Assembly (NCBI GenBank): GCA_050247895.1
Contig: JBFWTJ010000089.1
Coordinates: 1 to 12,914 of the forward strand
DNA: 12,914 nucleotides
Source: CAVPEW01 sp050247895
GTDB taxonomy: Bacteria; Actinomycetota; Acidimicrobiia; Acidimicrobiales; VFJN01
Direction of reading: 5' to 3'
The translations under genes and the position numbers were made by a program. The notes below the pieces were generated by a model. That model worked only from the letters and a program-made list of their open reading frames with translations, had not been told where the DNA came from and ran no database searches. Shown piece after piece: positions 1 to 6,295 of the stretch. Each line of letters starts with the position of its first letter. The first letter of the stretch is position 1.

Positions 1-1
1 G

Positions 2-268
2 CAGGAGGTCTGGGAGCGCATGGGCATCGACGCCCGGCAGGTCGTGCCCCTCGTCATCCAGGACCCGACCCGCGCCGTGTTCCAGCAGATGCTGTTCTCC
101 AAGATCGTGCCGAACTGCAAGAAGCTGGGGCTGCTCGATCGCAACGGCCAGTGGCTGCGCCGCCGGTTCGAGGAGCTGAACGTGATCCAGTTCGAGGACT
201 GGGCCGACACCAGCGAGGAGTACGCCCTGCTCGACGAGGTGGCCAAGGACCGAGCGGCGACCGGCTGA
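2..268 (+). CDS. C-terminal fragment of an unrecognised protein (possibly ferritin-like/diiron)
   Basis: The frame is open from the left edge, so the 5' end lies outside the window; the visible part is 88 residues ending in TGA at 266-268. An internal ATG at 20 could start a shorter protein, but the same frame and composition continue upstream of it. The fragment is largely helical, with a patch of hydrophobic and basic residues (FSKIVPNCKKLGLLDRNGQW) followed by an acidic tail. I do not recognise the family with confidence. The helical pattern is loosely like the end of ferritin-like or diiron-oxygenase proteins, but no metal ligands are visible here, so that is only a guess. It converges on the Lrp/AsnC-type gene with 26 bp between the stops. 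Confidence 0.6.
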   Translation, partial: QEVWERMGIDARQVVPLVIQDPTRAVFQQMLFSKIVPNCKKLGLLDRNGQWLRRRFEELNVIQFEDWADTSEEYALLDEVAKDRAATG

Positions 269-294
269 ACCTGGCGGGCGGGGTCCCGGGTGGG

Positions 295-579
295 TCAGCC
301 GCCCTCGGTGCCGAGCGAGAACATCGCCTCGAGGTCGTGGCGGGAGTAGGCCTGGAAGGCGATCGAGGTGCGGGTGTGCACGACGCCGTCGAGGCGGGCG
401 ATCCGGCCGGTGACGACCTCGGCCAGGTCCTCGTGGTGGCGGACCCGCACGACGGCGATCAGGTCCTCCTCGCCGGTCACCGAGTAGACCTCGGAGATCC
501 CCTCGATGTCGGCCAGCTCCGACCCGAGGTCGGCGATCCGTTCCGGCTCGGCGTGGATGAACACGAACGCGCTCAGCAT
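295..579 (-). CDS. Stand-alone Lrp/AsnC ligand-binding (RAM) domain protein
   Basis: The 94-residue protein has the alpha-beta sandwich pattern of the Lrp/AsnC C-terminal domain: a first strand (AFVFIHAE, about 4-11), a helix with EPERIADLGSELADIEGI, then VYSVTGEEDLIAVVRV (31-46) and a second helix ending in GVVHTRTSIAF (65-75). The VTGEEDL turn is the usual effector-binding loop of the family. No helix-turn-helix precedes it, so it cannot bind DNA alone. Such short proteins are known in Actinobacteria and archaea and probably form oligomers that sense amino acids or modulate full-length Lrp proteins; the ligand cannot be told from the sequence. The ATG at 577-579 follows a TAGGGT -10 box by 6 bases with no ribosome binding site, suggesting a leaderless message separate from the upstream nuclease gene. 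Confidence 0.85.
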   Translation of the reverse strand: MLSAFVFIHAEPERIADLGSELADIEGISEVYSVTGEEDLIAVVRVRHHEDLAEVVTGRIARLDGVVHTRTSIAFQAYSRHDLEAMFSLGTEGG

Positions 580-585
580 GGCCAG

Positions 586-591
586 ACCCTA
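586..591 (-). promoter_or_regulatory. -10 box of a leaderless promoter for the Lrp/AsnC-type gene
   Basis: On the minus strand TAGGGT lies at 591-586, six bases before the ATG at 579. No Shine-Dalgarno sequence lies between. No convincing TTGACA-like -35 box is found 16-18 bases upstream, where a hairpin (595-614) sits instead. Confidence 0.6.
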
Positions 592-594
592 CGC

Positions 595-614
595 GCATGC
601 CCACGGGGGCACGC
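595..614 (-). terminator. Hairpin after the DEDD-UvrC gene, possible terminator
   Basis: On the minus strand GCGTGCCC (614-607), a CCGT loop and GGGCATGC (602-595) form an 8-bp stem with one G-U pair, starting 7 bases after the stop codon of the nuclease gene. The G-U pair becomes an A-C mismatch on the plus strand, so the hairpin is better formed in minus-strand RNA. No U-tract follows, which is common for actinobacterial terminators but leaves the call uncertain. Confidence 0.4.
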
Positions 615-621
615 CGGGGCC

Positions 622-2301
622 TCATGCGGCCACCGCCGCCGGTCGGGTCCGCTCGGCCACGGGCTCGAAGCCCCCGACGGCGGGGAGGGCGGACCACAGG
701 CCGTGCTCGGCCTCCACGATCCGGATCCGGCCGGCGTTCTGGTCGAGCCAGTGCGCGACCGCGGCGAGCTCGTCGAGGTGGGCCCGGTCGAGCGGGCCGC
801 GCGTGGGCACCTCGGGTGCCGCCGCGGCGTCGTCGAGCGCCATGGCGAGCTGCTCGGCACCCCGTGGCCGGCCCCAGCTGCGGACCAGGGCGCCGTTGCG
901 CAGCTCGGCGCCGCTGCCGTCGGCCAGCTCGACGACCAGGCGCCCGGCCGCGCGCAGTGCGTCGAGCCGTCGCTGGCGGCGCAGGGCCCGGGCCAGGGCA
1001 CCGGCCCGGTCGCGGACCTCGGCCGCCTCCTCGAAGCGCTGGTCGTGGGCCAGCCGGGCCATGCGGGCCCGGAGCGGGGCGAGCAGGACCTCGGGATCGG
1101 TCGACCACCCGGCGACGACGGGATCGACCGCGACGGCCCGGTAGGTGGTCTCGTCGATGCCGCCGGCGCAGGGGCACAGGGCCGCCCCCAGCTGGGCCGA
1201 CGCGCAGGGGGCACCCCGGGCCTGGCGGCGGGGATCGGCGTTGCAGCGCCGCACCGGCACCGCCGACTGCACGGCGTCGACCACGAGCTGCGCGACCCGG
1301 CCCGAGGGCAGGGGGCCCAGCAGGGGTCCGGTCCGTCGTCCGCTCGTCGTGCGCACGACCGAGAGGCGGGGGAACGCCTCGTCGGTGAGCTTCACGTAGG
1401 CGTAGGCCCGCCAGTTGCGGAGCTGGCGGTTGTAGCGGGGGAGCAGGGCGTGGATGGTGCGCACCTCGAGCACGGCGGCCTCCAGCGGGGAGCTGCAGCG
1501 CACGTGGTCGATCGACGCGGCCTCCCGCAGCATCGGCCCGATCTTCCGGCGGTCGTCGCTGGAGAAGTAGGAGCGGACCCGGGTCCGCAGGTTGGTGGCC
1601 TTGCCGACGTAGAGCGCCCGGCCCTGGGGGTCGCGGAACGTGTAGACGCCCGGCGCCCGGGGCAGCCGGTCGGTCAGGGCCAGCTTGGCCACCTGCGGGT
1701 GCCCGCCCATCCGGGGCAGGGCCAGCAGGTCGTCGAGGCCGGTGACGCCGAGGCGACCGGTCCGCTCGATGAGCACGTGGAGCAGCTCACCGGTGGCCAG
1801 CGCGTCGTCCAGCGCCCGGTGGGTGGGGCGCCGGGCGAGGCGGAAGCGCTCGGCCAGGGTCGACAGGCGCAGGTCGGGCACCTCCTCGCGCACCAGCCGG
1901 CGGGCGAGGGCGGCGGTGTCGACCCAGCGGTTCGAGATCCGGGGCCGGCCGGTGCGGGCCAGCGCGGCGTCGAGGAAGCGCAGGTCGAACCGCACGTTGT
2001 GGCCCACGACGACCGCGTCGCCGATGAACTCGAGCAGGCTGGGCAGCACCTCCTCGATGGGGGGCGCGGGCAGCACCATGGCCTGGGTGATGCCGGTGAG
2101 CACGGTGATGGACGGGGGGATGGCCCGGCCGGGATCGACCAGGGTCTGCACGGTGCCGAGCTGCTCACCGCCCCGCAGCTTCACCGCGCCGACCTCGGTG
2201 ATCCCGCAGGTCGCCGGGGACCCGCCCGTGGTCTCCAGGTCGACCACGACGAAGGTCACGTCGTGCAGGGGGGTGCCGAGGTCGTCGAAGCTGCGCTGCA
2301 C
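622..2301 (-). CDS. DEDD 3'-5' exonuclease fused to a UvrC-like GIY-YIG endonuclease
   Basis: The 559-residue protein joins two nucleases. Residues about 14-180 are a DnaQ-type DEDDh exonuclease: D21 and E23 in VVDLETTG, D106 in HNVRFDLRFLD, and H161/D166 in HRALDDA. Residues about 215-295 are a GIY-YIG domain: GVY (220), YVGK (231-234), R239, E279 and N291 in LLPRYN. Next comes a UvrC-like Cys region (C353, C366, C376, C378), which in E. coli UvrC binds an iron-sulfur cluster, and a UVR-like helix pair around 404-435. The RNase H-like and HhH half of UvrC is absent, as in Cho. M. tuberculosis Rv2191 has this architecture. The likely role is DNA repair, incising and trimming damaged strands. 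The start is taken at GTG 2301 because homologues recalled from memory begin (M)QRSFDDLGTPL and because a promoter ends just upstream; the frame stays open to a TTG at 2337. Confidence 0.9.
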   Translation of the reverse strand: MQRSFDDLGTPLHDVTFVVVDLETTGGSPATCGITEVGAVKLRGGEQLGTVQTLVDPGRAIPPSITVLTGITQAMVLPAPPIEEVLPSLLEFIGDAVVVGHNVRFDLRFLDAALARTGRPRISNRWVDTAALARRLVREEVPDLRLSTLAERFRLARRPTHRALDDALATGELLHVLIERTGRLGVTGLDDLLALPRMGGHPQVAKLALTDRLPRAPGVYTFRDPQGRALYVGKATNLRTRVRSYFSSDDRRKIGPMLREAASIDHVRCSSPLEAAVLEVRTIHALLPRYNRQLRNWRAYAYVKLTDEAFPRLSVVRTTSGRRTGPLLGPLPSGRVAQLVVDAVQSAVPVRRCNADPRRQARGAPCASAQLGAALCPCAGGIDETTYRAVAVDPVVAGWSTDPEVLLAPLRARMARLAHDQRFEEAAEVRDRAGALARALRRQRRLDALRAAGRLVVELADGSGAELRNGALVRSWGRPRGAEQLAMALDDAAAAPEVPTRGPLDRAHLDELAAVAHWLDQNAGRIRIVEAEHGLWSALPAVGGFEPVAERTRPAAVAA

Positions 2302-2337
2302 TCGGCCGACCGTAGCGAACAGGTGTTCGATGCGCAA
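2302..2337 (-). promoter_or_regulatory. Sigma70-type promoter, leaderless, for the DEDD-UvrC gene
   Basis: On the minus strand TTGCGC (2337-2332) and TACGGT (2314-2309) are separated by exactly 17 bases, with 7 bases (CGGCCGA) before the GTG at 2301. A transcript starting 6-7 bases after the -10 box would begin at or next to that GTG. The TTG that could be read as an earlier start codon (2337) is part of the -35 box. No ribosome binding site precedes the GTG. Confidence 0.6.
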
Positions 2338-2389
2338 GGGGTGGTGGCAGTGGGCCCGGTCCCCCTCGGGCCGCGCCGCCCGGCGCCGC

Positions 2390-2395
2390 TACCCT
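2390..2395 (+). promoter_or_regulatory. -10 box of a leaderless promoter for the zinc-ribbon/NYN pair
   Basis: TACCCT at 2390-2395 is followed by 7 bases (CGCCGCC) and the GTG at 2403. There is no Shine-Dalgarno sequence. The -35 region (about 2367-2372) is all G/C and does not match a consensus. It is divergent from the nuclease promoter: the two start codons are about 100 bp apart. Confidence 0.55.
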
Positions 2396-2402
2396 CGCCG
2401 CC

Positions 2403-2612
2403 GTGCCCCTCTACCGCTGCTCCGCCTGTGGCAACGTGACCCGCTTCGACGTGACGTCGACCCGGCGGACCCGGGCCTTCCACCACTACACGGTGGGCGG
2501 CGAGCTGTCGGTCGAGGAGGTGGAGGTCCTGGAGGACCGCGTCGACGAGGTGCTGTGCCGCTGGTGCGGCCACGGGACGGCGGTGGTGGAGCTGACCGAC
2601 CGGGACGCCTGA
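2403..2612 (+). CDS. Small zinc-ribbon protein
   Basis: The 69-residue protein begins MPLYRCSACGN and has two Cys pairs, C6/C9 and C52/C55 (CRWC), a spacing that fits one bound zinc in a ribbon fold. H27 and H28 lie between, and an acidic helix (SVEEVEVLEDRVDEV, about 36-50) separates the two knuckles. It resembles small actinobacterial zinc-ribbon proteins of unknown function; a nucleic-acid or protein-binding role is possible but not shown. The GTG start is set by a TACCCT box 7 bases upstream. The stop at 2612 is 1 base ahead of the NYN-domain gene start at 2614, so the two are very likely translated together and may work on the same RNA or complex. Confidence 0.75.
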   Translation: MPLYRCSACGNVTRFDVTSTRRTRAFHHYTVGGELSVEEVEVLEDRVDEVLCRWCGHGTAVVELTDRDA

Positions 2613-2613
2613 G

Positions 2614-3924
2614 GTGCCCCCGGCGCGCGACCCGCTGCGCCCGGCGCTCGAGCTCGCCTTCGAGGTGGCCCGCATCGGGGCGATGACCCGTCCGCCCCTG
2701 GTGGCCCCGTCCGCCCTGCGGCCCTACCTGCGCTTCACCCGCCTGACGCCGCTGGTCCTCGACGCCGTGCGACGGGTCGTGGACGACGACGACGGGTTCC
2801 GGGCCCGGGTCGCGGCGATCGCCACCGAGGACGACGTCGGCCGGGCCGGCGTGCTGTGGCTCGCCCGGCCCGAGGGCTGGCGTGACGAGCTCGAGGCGCT
2901 GTCCGCGCCCGGGGTCGCCGGGGAGGGGTCCGGCACCGGTGGCGGGCCGGGGACCGGGACGGGCCGCCGGCGGGGCCAGGACCGGGACCACGACCGGGAG
3001 GCCCGCCGCCGGCTCGACGACCAGCTCCGGACCGAGCGGGCCCGGGCCGAGGAGCTGCGGGCCGGCCTGGCCGAGCAGCGGGCCCTCAGGGAGGCGCTGG
3101 AGGCGTCCCTGGTCGAGCTGCGGGCCGAGCGGGACCGGCTCGAGGCCGAGCGGGCCGAGGCGGTGCGCAGGCTCAAGGCGGTGGAGGCCGACCTGGTCGA
3201 GGTGGCCACCGAGCGCAACGCCCTGCGCCGGCGGGTCCGCGATCTCGACCGTGCACCCCGCCCGGCGCCGGGCTCGGCCGTGGCCCGCGCCGGGCCGGCC
3301 GGCCCGGACCCGGTCGCCGCGCTGCGGGCCGAGCTGTCCTCGACGGTCGGGCGGGCGTCCGCCGCGCTGGGCGAGCTCGACGCCGCGCTGGACGAGCTGC
3401 GTGCCCTCGGCGCGACCCCGTCGGGCCGTCGCTCCGACCCGGCACCGGGCCCGGGCGTGGTGGCCGACCGGGTCCGCGTGCCGCTCGACCTCCCGCCGGG
3501 CCTGGCCGAGGACCGCCCCGAGGTGGCCGACCACCTCCTGCGCTCCCGGGGCGCGGTGCTGGTCGTCGACGGGTACAACGTGACCAAGGCGGCCTGGCCC
3601 GACCTGGCCCTGCCCGACCAGCGGGCGCGGCTGGTGCAGGCCCTGGGCGAGCTCTCGGCCCGGACCGGGATCGACGTGGAGGTGGTCTTCGACGGTGCCG
3701 CCGTCGTGCCTGCCGCGCCCCTGCCCGCGCCCCGCGGGGTCCGGGTCCGCTACAGCGACGAGGCGGTCGAGGCCGACGACGTGGTGGTGGCGCTGGTCGG
3801 CGACCTGCCCGCGTCGCGCCCCGTGCTGGTGGCCTCCAGCGACGAGGCGGTGCGCCGGGGCGCCCGGGCCGGGGGCGCCAACGTCCTGCACGCCCGCCAG
3901 CTCCTCGCCGTCATCCGCCGCTGA
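2614..3924 (+). CDS. NYN-domain (YacP-like) RNase with N-terminal domain and coiled coil
   Basis: The 436-residue protein has three parts. Residues about 5-95 form a helical domain that includes GRAGVLWLARPEGW, familiar from actinobacterial NYN proteins. After a Gly/Thr linker (about 100-118), residues 120-212 are a long charged coiled coil (repeated RAExxRLEAER-type heptads), with a second short helix at 234-266. Residues about 312-436 are a NYN/PIN-like nuclease: D319 in VLVVDGYNV, D360 in VEVVFDG, the acidic EADD at 386-389, and D410 in VLVASSDEAV. These acidic residues match the metal-binding site of YacP/Rae1-type ribonucleases, some of which cut mRNA on the ribosome. The GTG start is 2 bases after the zinc-ribbon TGA and has no strong ribosome binding site, consistent with coupled translation. 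RNA cleavage is inferred from the family; the target is unknown. Confidence 0.85.
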   Translation: MPPARDPLRPALELAFEVARIGAMTRPPLVAPSALRPYLRFTRLTPLVLDAVRRVVDDDDGFRARVAAIATEDDVGRAGVLWLARPEGWRDELEALSAPGVAGEGSGTGGGPGTGTGRRRGQDRDHDREARRRLDDQLRTERARAEELRAGLAEQRALREALEASLVELRAERDRLEAERAEAVRRLKAVEADLVEVATERNALRRRVRDLDRAPRPAPGSAVARAGPAGPDPVAALRAELSSTVGRASAALGELDAALDELRALGATPSGRRSDPAPGPGVVADRVRVPLDLPPGLAEDRPEVADHLLRSRGAVLVVDGYNVTKAAWPDLALPDQRARLVQALGELSARTGIDVEVVFDGAAVVPAAPLPAPRGVRVRYSDEAVEADDVVVALVGDLPASRPVLVASSDEAVRRGARAGGANVLHARQLLAVIRR

Positions 3925-3946
3925 GCCCACCGGCTCCTCGTGCCGC

Positions 3947-3982
3947 CGGCCGTCCCGCCGGGGGAGGGAGGCCCCACGGCCG
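3947..3982. terminator. Possible bidirectional terminator between convergent genes
   Basis: CGGCCGT (3947-3953) pairs with ACGGCCG (3976-3982) to form a 7-bp stem with a 22-base loop. It lies wholly in the 61-bp gap between the stop of the NYN gene (3924) and the stop of the oxidoreductase gene (3986). The loop is long and there is no U-tract, so this is weak support. Confidence 0.25.
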
Positions 3983-3985
3983 CGG

Positions 3986-4807
3986 TCAGCGCAGGAGCGA
4001 CCGGGCCAGGTCGGCGCGGTGGGCGGCCGGGTCGTCGCCGACGTCGAGGATCCGCAGCACGACCTGGTCGGCCCCGGCGGCGCGGTGCTCGGCGAGCCGG
4101 GCCGCGATGGCGTCGGCGTCGCCCCAGGCGACGATGCCGTCGAGCAGCCGGTCGCTCACGCCGTCGATGTCGGCCTCGCCGAAGCCCAGCCGCAACAGGT
4201 TGCGCCGGTAGCCGCCGGTCGCGGTGAGGAAGGCCAGTGGGCCGGCGGCGGCTCGGCGGGCGACCTCGCGGTCGGTGGTCGGGGCCGTCATGACCAGCAC
4301 CGCCAGCAGGTGCTCCGGACCCAGCACGGCACGAGCCCCGGCCACGTACGACGGCGTCACGAGGTACGGGTAGGCGCCGCTGGCCCGGTCGCGGGCGAGC
4401 GCGAGCATGTTCGGTCCCAGCGCGGCGAGGACCCGCGCCTCGGTGGGCACACCGGCGTCGTCGAGGGCGTCGAGGTACGCCCCGAGGGTGCGCAGGGGGT
4501 GTGCGTCGTGGGCGCCGCCCAGCCCGACCAGGAAGCGGCCGGGCCGGTCGCGCTCCAGTGCGTGGTAGGCCGCGGCGACCTCGGGGGCCGCCACGTTCGA
4601 CACGGCGATGATGCCGGTCGCGACGGGGATGCGCTCGGTGGCGCGGACCGCCACGTCGACCATCGGCAGCACGCCCGAGCGCCACAGCGTCACGAAGCCG
4701 AGGTCCTCGGCCTGCCGTGCCTCGTCGGCCACCAGCGTCGCGTCGTCGGTGAACGGCGTGCTGCTCGCGAGGCCGATCCCTCGGAGGTCTCCCCGGGTGA
4801 GCGCCAT
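3986..4807 (-). CDS. LLM-class F420-dependent oxidoreductase, TIGR03620-like
   Basis: The 273-residue protein fits the luciferase-like monooxygenase fold. It has an early strand and helix (DLRGIGLASSTPF, then ARQAEDLGFVTLWRSG at about 30-45), then IPVATGIIAVSN (60-71) and RPGRFLVGLGGAH (88-100), the typical flavin/F420-binding strand ends. The C-terminal part has WGDADAIAARLAEHRAAGADQVVLRIL, the usual last helix-strand unit of such enzymes. It is shorter than most LLM proteins (about 320-350 aa) and matches the length I recall for the TIGR03620 F420 subgroup. The substrate is not identifiable, and F420 rather than FMN is inferred from the family. The ATG at 4805-4807 is chosen because a TACCGT box ends 7 bases upstream. 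The frame remains open far beyond it, antisense to queG, but that extension is not coding. Confidence 0.85.
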   Translation of the reverse strand: MALTRGDLRGIGLASSTPFTDDATLVADEARQAEDLGFVTLWRSGVLPMVDVAVRATERIPVATGIIAVSNVAAPEVAAAYHALERDRPGRFLVGLGGAHDAHPLRTLGAYLDALDDAGVPTEARVLAALGPNMLALARDRASGAYPYLVTPSYVAGARAVLGPEHLLAVLVMTAPTTDREVARRAAAGPLAFLTATGGYRRNLLRLGFGEADIDGVSDRLLDGIVAWGDADAIAARLAEHRAAGADQVVLRILDVGDDPAAHRADLARSLLR

Positions 4808-4814
4808 GGCACGA

Positions 4815-4820
4815 ACGGTA
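4815..4820 (-). promoter_or_regulatory. -10 box of a leaderless promoter for the LLM oxidoreductase gene
   Basis: TACCGT on the minus strand (4820-4815) is followed by 7 bases (TCGTGCC) and the ATG at 4807. No ribosome binding site is present, and the -35 region is G/C-only. It is divergent from the promoter at 4869-4891. Confidence 0.6.
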
Positions 4821-4868
4821 CGGCCTCGATCGCCCGGCGCCTCGCCCGCCGGCCCACGGCGATCCTGG

Positions 4869-4891
4869 TTGTCACAGGGCGTCCGTAGGTT
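4869..4891 (+). promoter_or_regulatory. RecA-NDp/PafBC-like (DNA-damage type) promoter
   Basis: TTGTCACAG (4869-4877), exactly 8 bases, then TAGGTT (4886-4891). The LexA-independent mycobacterial recA promoter, activated by PafBC, has the consensus TTGTCRGTG-N8-TANNNT. Here 7 of the 9 upstream positions fit (TTGTCA plus the final G), and the spacer and -10 match. The spacing is too short for an ordinary sigma70 promoter (17 bases), so the match is specific. Transcription would start near 4898, giving a leader of about 33 bases containing the GGAGG before the ATG at 4931. Confidence 0.5.
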
Positions 4892-4921
4892 GCCCGTCGG
4901 GTGGAGCCCACGCCGCGACCG

Positions 4922-4926
4922 GGAGG
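4922..4926 (+). promoter_or_regulatory. Ribosome binding site that sets the start at 4931
   Basis: GGAGG ends 4 bases before the ATG at 4931. It is the best Shine-Dalgarno sequence in the window and argues against the in-frame GTG at 4901, which would add 10 unconserved Pro/Gly-rich residues. Confidence 0.7.
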
Positions 4927-4930
4927 ACCG

Positions 4931-5149
4931 ATGGAGGACACCGACACCCTGCGCATCTCGTGCGACGAGTGCGTGATGCAGCACACCGCCGCCTGCGAGG
5001 ACTGCGTGGTCACCTACCTGTGCCGGCGGGAGGCCGACGACGCCGTCGTGGTGGCCATGGGCGAGGTCCGGGCCCTCCGGGCCCTCCAGCGGGCCGGCCT
5101 GGCCCCCGCGCTGCGCCACCGGCCCCGCACCGGCACCGATGACGCGTGA
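4931..5149 (+). CDS. Small Cys-rich metal-binding protein (CxxC-x7-CxxC-x5-C)
   Basis: The 72-residue protein carries five cysteines near its N-terminus: C11, C14, C22, C25 and C31 (RISCDECVMQHTAACEDC, then VVTYLC). The spacing suggests a bound zinc or an iron-sulfur centre. A helical segment follows (DDAVVVAMGEVRALRALQRAGL, in two parts) and then a basic tail. It belongs to a short conserved actinobacterial family with no assigned function that I know of. It has a real 5' leader with GGAGG, unlike most genes here, and lies 39 bases downstream of a DNA-damage-type promoter. That raises the possibility of damage-induced expression, but a repair role is only an inference. queG begins 27 bp after its stop and may share the transcript. 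Confidence 0.75.
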   Translation: MEDTDTLRISCDECVMQHTAACEDCVVTYLCRREADDAVVVAMGEVRALRALQRAGLAPALRHRPRTGTDDA

Positions 5150-5176
5150 GCCACCACCCGGCGCGACCATGGCCCG

Positions 5177-6295
5177 ATGCCCGAGGTGCCCTCTGCCGAC
5201 GAGCTCGCCGCCGTCGGCGCCGCGCACGGGCTCGACGCGCTCGGCATCGCCCCGGCCACGCCGTTCGCCTCGACACGGGCCGACCTCGAACGGCGCAAGG
5301 CCCAGGGCCTGCACGACGGGATGGGCTTCACCTACCTGCGCCCCGAGCGCTCGACCGACCCCGAGGCCGCGCTGGCTGGGGCCCGTGCGCTGGTCGTGGC
5401 GGCCCGCTCCTACCTGGCCCACGAGCCCGACCGTCCGGCCGGACCGGCGGGACGCGTCGCCCGCTACGCCTGGAAGGACCACTACGCCGACCTGCGGGCC
5501 GGGCTCACCGCCGTCGCCCGCCACCTCAAGGCCGCGGGCTGGCGGGCCCGGGTCCTGGCCGACGACAACGCCCTGGTCGACCGGGAGGCCGCCCGCCGGG
5601 CCGGCCTGGGCTGGTACGGCCGCAACGCCAACCTCCTCCTGCCCGGCAAGGGGAGCTGGTTCGTCCTCGGTGCGGTGGTCACCACCGCACCCCTGGCCCC
5701 GGCGGGCACCGAGGCCGACGACCGCTGCGGCACCTGCACCCGCTGCCTGGACGCCTGCCCCACCGGCGCCATCGTCGCCCCCGGGGTCGTCGACGCCCGG
5801 CGCTGCCTCTCCTGGCTCCTCCAGCGCGGAGGCCCGTTCCCCCGGGAGCACCGGGTCGCCCTGGGCGACCGCATCTACGGCTGCGACGACTGCCAGGAGG
5901 TCTGCCCGGTCAACCGGCGCTCGCCCGTCGGCGCCGCGGCCGGCGCCGGCCGGGCCTGGGCCGACCTGTCGGTCCTGCTCGACCCCGACGACGCCGTCAC
6001 CCTGTCGATCGCCGACCGCTGGTACATCCCCCGGCGCGAGGTGCGCCACGTCCGGCGCAACGCCCTGGTCGTGCTGGGCAACGTGGGCGACCCCCGCGAC
6101 CCCGCCGTGGTCGACCTCGTCCGTCGGCACCTCGCGCACGCCGACCCCCTGCTGCGGTCCCACGCCGTGTGGGCCGCCCGCCGCCTCGGCCTCGACCACC
6201 TCCTGGTCGCGGTGGCCGAGGACCCCGACCCTGCCGTGCGGGCCGAGCTCGCCGGCGACGTCGTCGCCCGGCCCACGCCGGTCGGTGTCGGATGA
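5177..6295 (+). CDS. queG: Epoxyqueuosine reductase QueG
   Basis: QueG reduces epoxyqueuosine to queuosine at the wobble base of GUN-anticodon tRNAs, using cobalamin and two [4Fe-4S] clusters. The 372-residue protein shows the family features: the conserved helix REAARRAGLGWYGRNANLLL (136-155), preceded by D129, which aligns with the catalytic Asp of E. coli QueG. The first cluster motif is CGTCTRCLDACP (184-195) with C210, and the second is CDDCQEVCP (236-244). A HEAT-like helical end (about 290-365) binds tRNA in known structures. Around the catalytic Asp, the DTGP common in other QueG proteins is replaced by DDNA. ATG 5177 is the first possible start, since an in-frame TGA lies at 5147. 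It has no ribosome binding site. The stop overlaps the next gene (ATGA). No other queuosine genes are in the window. Confidence 0.93.
   Translation: MPEVPSADELAAVGAAHGLDALGIAPATPFASTRADLERRKAQGLHDGMGFTYLRPERSTDPEAALAGARALVVAARSYLAHEPDRPAGPAGRVARYAWKDHYADLRAGLTAVARHLKAAGWRARVLADDNALVDREAARRAGLGWYGRNANLLLPGKGSWFVLGAVVTTAPLAPAGTEADDRCGTCTRCLDACPTGAIVAPGVVDARRCLSWLLQRGGPFPREHRVALGDRIYGCDDCQEVCPVNRRSPVGAAAGAGRAWADLSVLLDPDDAVTLSIADRWYIPRREVRHVRRNALVVLGNVGDPRDPAVVDLVRRHLAHADPLLRSHAVWAARRLGLDHLLVAVAEDPDPAVRAELAGDVVARPTPVGVG

Noticed and set aside
151..2439. 762-codon open frame on the plus strand opposite the DEDD-UvrC gene
   Set aside because: Composition is Gly/Arg/Pro-rich with no domain, and it is antisense to a gene with two clear catalytic domains. 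Such frames are expected in DNA this GC-rich.
4808..6199. Long minus-strand extension of the LLM oxidoreductase frame
   Set aside because: The extension runs antisense to queG and the CxxC gene, and the leaderless promoter at 4815-4820 sets the start at 4807.
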